From: CAIUVD01 sp044338255
GTDB taxonomy: Bacteria > Planctomycetota > UBA11346
Assembly: GCA_044338255.1 (NCBI GenBank)
Contig: JBIILZ010000187.1
Span: 1 to 5,023, forward strand
Length of the DNA: 5,023 nucleotides
Direction: 5' to 3'
Part shown: in pieces, positions 1 through 5,023 of the stretch
Layout: every line of letters begins with the position of its first letter
Numbering within the stretch: position 1 is the stretch's first letter
The notes under the pieces: model-generated
What the model was told of the DNA's origin: nothing
Databases searched by the model: none
What the model saw: only the letters and a program-made list of their open reading frames with translations
Position numbers and translations under genes: made by a program

Positions 1-120
1 GCCAATGGTCCCTTCGCCCGCAGTGAAGACAGGCTGACGCGCGCAGGGGTCAAGGGGGCCGGATTCAACGGACTGATCCCCGCCCACGGGGTCTTGATTC
101 GCTCGTGGCATCTCCTAGCA
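1..120. other. Left-hand region downstream of the DUF2238 gene, no confident gene
   Basis: Downstream of the DUF2238 stop codon the only structure seen is a short GC-rich hairpin at about 78-91 (CCCCG, loop CCCA, CGGGG). It could lie in the 3' end of the minus-strand transcript but has only five base pairs and no U-tract, so it is a poor terminator. Short frames are open to the window edge on both strands without a usable ribosome site or recognisable sequence. Confidence 0.4.
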
Positions 121-726
121 TCAATTTTCCAGTCGCTGATTTATCGACCGTTCATGGATCCTGCCATAAGTGAATACCATGCACAGCGCGCCGATGATCG
201 CCATGAGCATGTCCGATTGGGTATCCCACACATAGCCTTGAGTGCCCAGGAATTCATCCGCCCCGCTCCCCAGCGCAACCGCTGCCAGCCATTCGATGAT
301 CTCGTAGACGGCGCTGATACCCGCACAGGACAGAACGATGATGGTCTTGCTCAAGCGCGCATGACCAGCGGTCATGCCGGTGCGGATGAGGATCTCGTTG
401 AGGACCATCGCCGGTACGAAGCCCTGCATGAAATGTCCGAGCTTGTCATAGTTGTTGCGTTGAAACAGACCGATATCCACGAGCCAATTACCCATGGGCA
501 CGTTGGCATAGGTGTAATGGCCCCCGATCGCGAGCACGATTCCATGAATGGTGATGAACAGGAACAGCAATGGGCTGATCTTCCCCTTGCCTCCGAACCA
601 GATCATGAACGGGATGGCGATGATGATCGGGAAAACTTCCAGGAACCAGGTCAGGTACTCGAAAGGCTTGATGGCGCTGACGGCCATGGCGAAGAGAAGC
701 AGGGCGACGGAGGTCTTAAGATTCAT
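121..726 (-). CDS. DUF2238 (YjdF-family) integral membrane protein
   Basis: This is a 201-residue polytopic inner-membrane protein of the DUF2238/YjdF family, whose biochemical function is unknown. Numbered from the ATG at 724-726, hydrophobic segments lie near residues 5-18, 31-44, 51-68, 127-151 and 173-187. Family-type conserved polar motifs are visible: GGHYTYANVPMG at 68-79, RNNYDKLGHFMQGF at 90-103, Glu111, YEIIEW at 141-146 and GTQGYVWDTQSDM at 161-173. The regular His, Asp and Glu residues in membrane-proximal positions suggest a transport or binding role, which is inference only. The start is uncertain. The ATG fits the family's usual length and places TM1 at the N-terminus, but has no Shine-Dalgarno; its upstream neighbour is a stop codon one base away, so coupling is possible. 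An in-frame TTG at 781-783, five bases after AAGAGGAG, would add 19 residues (SSWFLSPYPY...). The gene lies downstream of the kinase-like gene on the same strand. Family assignment is fairly firm; the start is not. Confidence 0.88.
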   Translation of the reverse strand: MNLKTSVALLLFAMAVSAIKPFEYLTWFLEVFPIIIAIPFMIWFGGKGKISPLLFLFITIHGIVLAIGGHYTYANVPMGNWLVDIGLFQRNNYDKLGHFMQGFVPAMVLNEILIRTGMTAGHARLSKTIIVLSCAGISAVYEIIEWLAAVALGSGADEFLGTQGYVWDTQSDMLMAIIGALCMVFTYGRIHERSINQRLEN

Positions 727-727
727 G

Positions 728-823
728 TCAGCAGCATGGCCGTGGCAAAAATAGGGATACGGTGATAGGAACCACGATGACAAGGACGCTCCTCTTATTC
801 TTCTTATTCTTCTTATTCTTCAT
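728..823 (-). CDS. Possible 31-codon leader or small membrane peptide upstream of the DUF2238 gene
   Basis: An ATG at 821-823 opens a 31-codon frame whose TGA (728-730) is followed by a single C and then the ATG of the DUF2238 gene. The peptide begins MKNKKNKKNKRS and continues into about 14 mainly hydrophobic residues (VLVIVVPITVSLFL), then ends PRPCC. This positive-then-hydrophobic layout resembles a small membrane protein or signal-like leader. The KNK triplets come from the 9-bp tandem repeat. The ribosome site is weak: a GAG lies nine bases before the ATG. The stop-start arrangement would suit translational coupling. The alternative is that this frame is chance and the purine-rich stretch is simply a strong ribosome-binding region for the in-frame TTG start at 783. 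No homologue is recognised, so the call is tentative. Confidence 0.33.
   Translation of the reverse strand: MKNKKNKKNKRSVLVIVVPITVSLFLPRPCC
789..796 (-). promoter_or_regulatory. Strong Shine-Dalgarno-like site (AAGAGGAG)
   Basis: On the minus strand AAGAGGAG is followed by a five-base spacer (CGTCC) and a TTG codon in frame with the DUF2238 protein. It is the best ribosome-binding match upstream of that gene and argues for a TTG start giving a 220-residue product. It also lies inside the putative 31-codon leader frame, so the two readings compete. Confidence 0.5.
794..820. repeat. Three perfect tandem copies of a 9-bp unit (CTTATTCTT; AAGAATAAG on minus)
   Basis: Three exact, uninterrupted copies of CTTATTCTT run from 794 to 820, in an AT-rich island within otherwise GC-rich DNA. 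On the minus strand the units are purine-only apart from T and lead directly into the AAGAGGAG ribosome-site candidate. In the putative leader ORF each unit encodes Lys-Asn-Lys. Copy-number change would add or remove three codons without a frameshift and would alter the distance between any upstream promoter and the DUF2238 start. Confidence 0.9.
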
Positions 824-852
824 CTTTTTCAGCTCGTCGTACCTGAAGGGCT

Positions 853-867
853 CATTTCGATGAAATG
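853..867. promoter_or_regulatory. Small dyad CATTTC-GAT-GAAATG, possible operator
   Basis: Perfect 6-bp arms (853-858 and 862-867) flank a 3-bp centre in the gap between the kinase-like gene and the DUF2238 gene. The right arm overlaps the first of two ATGCACC direct repeats (865-871 and 880-886, 15 bp apart). Such a cluster could be a regulator-binding region for the DUF2238 transcript. Short dyads also arise by chance, and no regulator is recognised. Confidence 0.25.
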
Positions 868-907
868 CACCATTCCGAGATGCACCCTATTGCTCGAGCA
901 TCCCTGC

Positions 908-3793
908 TCAAAGCCCATCCCGGAACGCACGCAAGTGACCGAGGCTGGTGGCGAATAGCGGGGGTAGCGCATCGACCAGGGTGCGGCCGGTACCCAGGTC
1001 GCCGGCCTTGGCGGCGGCTTCGATGCTGCTGACGTGAGCCTGCACCGCCAGCAGCCCCACGGTTCCGCAGGAGCCCTTCATCTTGTGGGCGCTGGCGCGC
1101 AAAGCCGGGCAGTCATTGGCTTCGGCTGCGGCCTGCACTTCGCCCAGCATCTTGGCCGATTCGCCGATGAAGCACGCCACGACCTCGCTCAAGACGCCGG
1201 GGCCGGCCAGCTTAGCGAGCATCTTCAATCCGGAAAAATCGACCTGCGGCTTGGCGGGATCTGCGGCTGGCGCTTCTATGGGCACGTATGGTTGGAGCGG
1301 GCGATCATGGGCAGCCTGGTCGGGCGAGTCCGGGACCGGATTTTCTGAAGCTGCAACCGGCGCCGAGACCACGGCCGGGGCCGCGAGTTCGGGAAAGCGG
1401 CGCGAGGCGCCGCGCGGCAATCCGGCAGCCTGCTGCCAGCGGCCGAGGGCTTCTTGCAGGGCGAGTGGCGTGACCGGCTTGGCGAGGTAATCATTCATGC
1501 CCGCATCCAGGCAACGCGCACGGTCGTTGGCCATGGCATTGGCAGTCACGGCGATGATCCATACGCCGGATTCCGCCTCCTCGCCTTCGCGGATGGTCTT
1601 GGTGGCCGTAAGGCCATCCATCACCGGCATCATGCAGTCCATCAGGATCAGCGAGTACGGCTGCTGCGAACTGGTGGCGACGTGTACGCGGTCCACGGCT
1701 TCCTGGCCATTCTCGGCAAGATCGGGCTGGATGCCCAGGCGTTCGAGCATGCGCAAGAGCACCAGCCGGTTGATCGCGTTATCCTCGACCACCAGCACTC
1801 GGGGCGCATACTGCGGCGTGGGCAACGTCGTCTGCAGACTGCTATCGCGCTTGATACCCGAGACCGCATCGCCAACCGCCGCGAGCAGGGCTTGCTGACG
1901 GACAGGCATGACCACCAGGCCCACCGCCCCGGCCGCGCGTAGTTCTGGTGAAAAACCACGATGCACGGGGTCGACCACCAGCACCACCGGCCAGTTGGCT
2001 GCCAAGCTGCGTACACCGGCGATGACTTCCGGGGCATCTGCGTCGGCATTGATATCCGGAGCGACCCGCGTCCCCAGGATCACCGCCGCAGGTTGCGCAC
2101 CGGTGGCGAGGTGATTCCGCAATTCCTGTTGCCCATCGACCGCCACCACCTGGGCACCGGCGCGGGTGAGAATCGCCGTCAGCATGCGCCGGGTCGCCGG
2201 CCGTTCATGAGCGACGACCACGGAACACAAGGCCAGCGACTGCTCAGGTGGGACATTGTCCGGCATGATGCGCAAGGTGCACACCAGTTCGATATCCTCG
2301 CTTTCGCAGCGCTCGATGCTCAGCGATCCGCCCATGGCCTGGGCAAGGCGTTTGCCGAGAACCAGGCCGAGTCCTTCACCCTGGAGCCGATCGGAGGAGC
2401 TATCACTGCTGATGGCGCCTTCGAGCAGCAAACGGATGCGTTCGGCGGTCATGGTCACGCCCATCAGGGAGATGCGGAAGGTCAGCCGGTGATCGGCCTC
2501 GGCTACGACATGGACCACCACCGTGCCTTCCTCGGCGGTGCTCGCAGCCAGGCCGATGAGGTTGACCAGGACCTGACGCACCCGCGCGACATCGCCGATG
2601 ACGCGTTCCGGCACGGAATCCTCAGCATACCAGGCGAGCTCGATGGGCAGCTGCGCATAGCGTTCGGCGATGATGAGCAGGGCCTCCTCAAGTACCAGAC
2701 GCGGCCGCAACGGCCGCTGTTCCAGGCTCAGGCATTCGGCTTCCAGAAGCGCGAAATCGAGGACGTCGCCGATGCGCGTCAGCATATCGCCGCAGCCCGC
2801 CTGCAGGGTCTCGACGTAGTCGCGTTGTAACCGATCAATCCGCGTCTGGGACAGCAAGAGTGATGACGCACGCAGGGAATCCACCGTTTGGCGCAGCGAG
2901 CGACAGAGCGCCACCACCAAGGTGGTCTTGGCCCGATCGGCACTGAGCAGGCTTGCCGCTTGTGAACGCAACTCCGTGACCTCGCGTTTCTGGCGGATTA
3001 TGCGCGTGGTCGATTCCTGCGCAGCGCGCTGCAGTGAACCCGCCAATGGCCCGAGCTTGCTAAGATGCCCAGCGCTACTGCTGGGATCGTCAACGCCATC
3101 ACGATGGGCGGTAGTGAGGTATTTACTGAGACTCGCCATCGCAGCCTGCGTACCGCGGATGACGAAGACCAGCCCGATCGCGCTCATCGACCCCCCTACG
3201 ACGAGAAGGCCGATCGCCCACCATAGCGGGGTCCCTATTGGCATTTGTTCGGGTGAACGGACTTCGATCAAGGCCTCCAGCGTACCGCTGCGGTTGCGGA
3301 CCGGCAGCAGCAACGAGCACCATTGGACGCCGGCAGGATCGAACCAGCGCACCAATTCCCGGCCGCCGGCCAACGTTCGTTGAACACTGGGATCCGAAAG
3401 GGGAAATCGCGCCTCGGAGCGGCTGGGAAGCTCCGCCACCATGCGCCACCGCGAGGGAACATCGGAGGCGGGAACCATGACATTGAGGGAACCGAAATCG
3501 TAATCGATGGCCGCCTTGGCGAGGGCCTGCGGAGCCGCTTCTAGCCAATCCGGCGCAGTCGTGGCATCGCCGAGTTCTTGCAGCACCGCGCTCGCCTTGG
3601 CCGCCCGCGCCGCCAGGCGTTCATCGCGGATGAGTATCTGCTGCGTCTGAATCGCGACCCCGAGATAAATAACCGCTATCAGTGCCGTCGATGAGAGAAT
3701 CCCGAAACCCAGGAACAGGGCACGATAAAGCGAAGTGGAGCCACGCATGAGGTCTATTATGTCCGATGCGCGGTGAATCCGCAAGGACCGCAC
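908..3793 (-). CDS. Membrane hybrid histidine-kinase-like protein with degenerate kinase core; sensor-DHp/CA-pseudoREC-REC-Hpt
   Basis: A 961-residue inner-membrane phosphorelay protein of BarA/RpfC-like layout. TM1 is about residues 24-49 and TM2 about 188-213. The roughly 140-residue periplasmic domain between them ends in a Cache/PDC-like pattern (WFDPAGVQWCSLLLPVRN). A linker and coiled coil (about 250-285) precede DHp (about 285-350) and CA (about 395-510). The core is degenerate: the H-box reads LCRSLRQTV with Arg298 in place of His, the N-box ends NLIGL with Leu415 for the metal-binding Asn, and the G1 box reads LMGVTM with Leu443 for Asp. Only the GEGLGL of G2 survives. REC1 (about 522-640) lacks its acidic pair (Ala528, His529), phospho-Asp (Gly574) and Lys (Met629). 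REC2 (about 664-785) is complete: Glu670, Asp671, Asp719, Thr750, Lys772. A Pro/Ala-rich linker leads to an Hpt domain with AHKMKGS and His903. It probably cannot autophosphorylate but can relay through REC2 and Hpt. The start is GTG at 3793 without a clear ribosome site; ATG at 3748 (residue 16) is a good alternative. The reading frame is intact throughout, so this is not a decaying pseudogene. Confidence 0.93.
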   Translation of the reverse strand: MRSLRIHRASDIIDLMRGSTSLYRALFLGFGILSSTALIAVIYLGVAIQTQQILIRDERLAARAAKASAVLQELGDATTAPDWLEAAPQALAKAAIDYDFGSLNVMVPASDVPSRWRMVAELPSRSEARFPLSDPSVQRTLAGGRELVRWFDPAGVQWCSLLLPVRNRSGTLEALIEVRSPEQMPIGTPLWWAIGLLVVGGSMSAIGLVFVIRGTQAAMASLSKYLTTAHRDGVDDPSSSAGHLSKLGPLAGSLQRAAQESTTRIIRQKREVTELRSQAASLLSADRAKTTLVVALCRSLRQTVDSLRASSLLLSQTRIDRLQRDYVETLQAGCGDMLTRIGDVLDFALLEAECLSLEQRPLRPRLVLEEALLIIAERYAQLPIELAWYAEDSVPERVIGDVARVRQVLVNLIGLAASTAEEGTVVVHVVAEADHRLTFRISLMGVTMTAERIRLLLEGAISSDSSSDRLQGEGLGLVLGKRLAQAMGGSLSIERCESEDIELVCTLRIMPDNVPPEQSLALCSVVVAHERPATRRMLTAILTRAGAQVVAVDGQQELRNHLATGAQPAAVILGTRVAPDINADADAPEVIAGVRSLAANWPVVLVVDPVHRGFSPELRAAGAVGLVVMPVRQQALLAAVGDAVSGIKRDSSLQTTLPTPQYAPRVLVVEDNAINRLVLLRMLERLGIQPDLAENGQEAVDRVHVATSSQQPYSLILMDCMMPVMDGLTATKTIREGEEAESGVWIIAVTANAMANDRARCLDAGMNDYLAKPVTPLALQEALGRWQQAAGLPRGASRRFPELAAPAVVSAPVAASENPVPDSPDQAAHDRPLQPYVPIEAPAADPAKPQVDFSGLKMLAKLAGPGVLSEVVACFIGESAKMLGEVQAAAEANDCPALRASAHKMKGSCGTVGLLAVQAHVSSIEAAAKAGDLGTGRTLVDALPPLFATSLGHLRAFRDGL

Positions 3794-3823
3794 TCAAATG
3801 AGCGGCATGGTCGCCGCGACGCA

Positions 3824-3829
3824 ATTATG
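3824..3829 (-). promoter_or_regulatory. Possible -10 element (CATAAT) ahead of the kinase-like gene
   Basis: The 70-bp gap between the radical SAM stop and the GTG at 3793 contains an AT-rich patch that reads TTCATAATTG on the minus strand. CATAAT differs from the sigma-70 -10 consensus at one base. No well-spaced -35 box is evident: TTCATC lies 19 bp upstream. If used, the 5' leader would be only about 20-25 bases to the GTG. The kinase-like gene may instead be read through from the radical SAM gene. Confidence 0.25.
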
Positions 3830-3863
3830 AATTTATCGAAATCGCGAAGATGAAGACGCCATT

Positions 3864-4733
3864 TCATTCCGGTGCATAAAAAGCCTGAGCGGGGATTCCG
3901 AGTGCCTGCACCTGCGCGGCGATGGCATCGACCTCCGGCGCGGCCAAGGGCGTTACCCAGGATTCCGCCGTCGCCCGGGCGGTGGTATAGACCTGCACGC
4001 GTGCAATCGTTGCACCACTGGCACGTAAGGCCGCCAGGCGCCCGATCCAGGCTTCGATCTCGGCGGGCGTGGGCGGGACACCGTGCAGGCGGGCGAACAA
4101 CGATTGGATCACCAGTGGGCGCCGCCGCCCAGCGATCAGCAGATTGTCCAGGATGCGCTCGTAAGGCACCTCGGTGCGATCGACGGTACGATAATATTCA
4201 GACGTGCCGGCATCGAGCTTTGCCCAGACTTCACCACGGGCAGCGAGGACATCGAGACCCTGCTGGACCCGCGTCTGCGCCAAGAGCGTGGCATTGGTGA
4301 TGACCACCACCCGGACCTCGGGTGCGGCATGATGCCAAGCCAGGATATCCATCGCCAGACGGCAGGCCTCGGCGAAGCCGGGAAAGGTAGTCGGCTCGCC
4401 ATCGCCGCTGAAAGCGATGTCATTCAAGCGCCGCAGCGCCGGGGGCGTGGCATCGAATGGCGCCTGAGTGAAGAGTTCTCCAGAGACGGCGAGGGTGATG
4501 AGGTGGTCAAGCTCCGTACGTACCACCGCCAAATCGACACTCGCCCGGGCTGCCGTCGGCGCCTGCGTGCGATCCACCGAGCAATAGACGCAGTCGAAGT
4601 TGCAGGCGGTGTCGGGATTCAGATTGATCCCGATCGACAAGCCCTGCGAGCGCCGCGAAATCACCGGATAGACATAGCGGTTATCACGCCAATGACGCGA
4701 ATGGGCGGCGAACAACGGCGTATCGATGGCCAT
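3864..4733 (-). CDS. Radical SAM protein, COG0731-like, unknown substrate
   Basis: A 289-residue cytosolic radical SAM enzyme. The CxxxCxxC motif that ligates the SAM-binding [4Fe-4S] cluster is CNFDCVYC, with Cys44, Cys48 and Cys51. The preceding block SIGINLNPDTACNFDCVYC is typical of bacterial proteins related to the COG0731 (TYW1/wyosine-like) group. GDGEPT at residues 110-115 matches the SAM amino-group-contacting GE motif, and KLDAGTSEYY at 172-181 is a further conserved strand-loop. No extra Fe-S cluster cysteine set, SPASM domain or flavodoxin domain is seen, so it is a minimal core enzyme. Archaeal TYW1 makes wyosine on tRNA-Phe, but bacteria are not known to make wyosine, so that function should not be transferred. 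The ATG at 4731-4733 follows a closely spaced AGGA. Immediately upstream is a long imperfect palindrome. The kinase-like gene starts 70 bp downstream on the same strand. Superfamily is certain; substrate is unknown. Confidence 0.93.
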   Translation of the reverse strand: MAIDTPLFAAHSRHWRDNRYVYPVISRRSQGLSIGINLNPDTACNFDCVYCSVDRTQAPTAARASVDLAVVRTELDHLITLAVSGELFTQAPFDATPPALRRLNDIAFSGDGEPTTFPGFAEACRLAMDILAWHHAAPEVRVVVITNATLLAQTRVQQGLDVLAARGEVWAKLDAGTSEYYRTVDRTEVPYERILDNLLIAGRRRPLVIQSLFARLHGVPPTPAEIEAWIGRLAALRASGATIARVQVYTTARATAESWVTPLAAPEVDAIAAQVQALGIPAQAFYAPE

Positions 4734-4748
4734 GGTCCTATTCTAGGC

Positions 4749-4905
4749 GTCTGTCGGAGATAGGCCAGCAAGGCTGACTCGGTCTCGCCGGGCAGCTCCG
4801 GCGTTGGCAAAACGGTCAGATAGCTCCCGCTATCCGCCCGTCTTGCCGCCTTGGATCTGCCCAGCGATACACTTCGCCATCCTCGTCGGCCTATCTCCGA
4901 CAGAC
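4749..4905. repeat. 157-bp imperfect palindrome with exact 18-bp terminal inverted repeats
   Basis: GTCTGTCGGAGATAGGCC at 4749-4766 is repeated exactly in inverse orientation at 4888-4905. Pairing continues inward: GGGCAG...TCC at 4790-4799 against 4853-4862, GGCAAAACGG at 4806-4815 against CCGTCTTGCC at 4838-4847 (one mismatch), and GATAGC/GCTATC at 4819-4834 around a TCCC loop. By hand alignment about three quarters of positions in the two arms (about 76 bases each) match. The whole element would fold into one long hairpin in DNA or RNA. It ends 16 bases before the radical SAM ATG, so it would lie in that gene's 5' leader or just upstream. It may be a MITE-like or other palindromic repeat, or a leader hairpin. 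No target-site duplication was seen. Confidence 0.8.
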
Positions 4906-5023
4906 TGGTATGAGTAATTCCGTCGTCTCCTGCCAGTTTGCTTTGGTTGTCCCGAGCCCGCTGGTAGAAGCGGCTTCCGCTGCCGGAGAGCACGTAAAAC
5001 GCTTGGGGCTCGACCCCGTCTAG
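4906..5023. other. Right-hand non-coding tail, no confident gene
   Basis: This stretch lies outside the palindrome and has no recognisable gene. It contains small GC-rich self-complementary pieces, for example AGCGGCTTCCGCT near 4967 and GGGGCTCGACCCC near the end, without a T-run that would mark an intrinsic terminator. A 37-codon plus-strand frame runs from an ATG at 4910 to a TAG at the last base, but has no ribosome site. Any promoter for the radical SAM gene would be expected here or further right; no convincing -35/-10 pair was found. Confidence 0.4.

Noticed and set aside
75..93. Rho-independent terminator for the DUF2238 gene
   Set aside because: Only a 5-bp GC stem with a 4-base loop forms, and no U-tract follows on the minus strand.
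1..111. Minus-strand frame open from an ATG at 111 to the window edge
   Set aside because: GGAG abuts the ATG with no spacer, so initiation is doubtful. Only 37 codons are visible with no recognisable content, and other frames there are also open.
94..765. Long plus-strand frame across the DUF2238 gene
   Set aside because: It lies antisense to a gene with clear family motifs and hydrophobic segments. The translation is polar, His/Asp-rich and low in complexity, as expected of a shadow frame.
1961..2830. 289-codon plus-strand frame antisense to the kinase-like gene
   Set aside because: It is opposite the DHp/CA/REC1 region. Composition (His, Gly, Asp, Gln rich) is that of an antisense shadow, and no domain is recognisable.
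908..3793. Treating the kinase-like gene as a pseudogene
   Set aside because: Despite lost catalytic residues the frame is full length, with intact membrane segments, receiver 2 and Hpt motifs, which argues for a functional non-kinase protein rather than decay.
4083..4763. 226-codon plus-strand frame antisense to the radical SAM gene
   Set aside because: It overlaps the complete, motif-bearing radical SAM frame on the other strand and shows no family features.
4749..4905. Integron attC site
   Set aside because: The long imperfect hairpin is attC-like in shape, but the ends lack the RYYYAAC and GTTRRRY core sites and no cassette or integrase is present.
4661..4993. 110-codon minus-strand frame running through the palindrome into the start of the radical SAM gene
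   Set aside because: It overlaps the radical SAM coding start in another frame, is Arg/Ser-rich, has no recognisable domain, and its central part merely translates the inverted repeat.
4910..5023. 37-codon plus-strand frame (ATG to TAG at the last base)
   Set aside because: No Shine-Dalgarno precedes it, it begins right beside the palindrome, and the Ala/Val-rich translation matches nothing known to me. Its stop at the window end may be coincidence.

Overview
The window reads as ordinary chromosomal DNA from a GC-rich Gram-negative bacterium, most likely a gamma- or betaproteobacterium. The reasons are the inner-membrane hybrid sensor architecture, a YjdF/DUF2238 membrane protein and a COG0731-like radical SAM protein. 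This placement is inferred from protein style; no rRNA or marker gene is present. No transposase, integrase, CRISPR array, tRNA or phage gene was recognised.

All three clear genes lie on the minus strand. In transcription order (right to left) they are: (i) a 290-base non-coding stretch (4734-5023) dominated by a 157-bp imperfect palindrome ending in an exact 18-bp inverted repeat; (ii) a radical SAM protein of unknown substrate (3864-4733); (iii) a 70-bp gap with a possible -10 element; (iv) a 961-residue membrane-bound hybrid histidine-kinase-like protein (908-3793); (v) a 124-bp gap with two small dyads and a 9-bp tandem repeat; (vi) a DUF2238 integral membrane protein (121-726), possibly preceded by a 31-codon leader ORF that ends one base before its ATG. 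Positions 1-120 hold no convincing gene.

The most notable feature is the kinase-like protein. Its membrane sensor and overall layout (sensor, DHp/CA, REC, REC, Hpt) are intact. The phosphoacceptor His of the H-box is Arg, the N-box and G1-box metal and nucleotide ligands are gone, and the first receiver has lost its acidic pocket, phospho-Asp and Lys. The second receiver and the Hpt domain keep every key residue. It therefore looks like a sensor pseudokinase carrying a live REC-Hpt relay, fed by some other kinase or acting as a phosphate sink. No separate response regulator or second kinase is in the window.

Common strand and modest gaps allow co-transcription of the three genes, but nothing in the sequence shows that they share a pathway.
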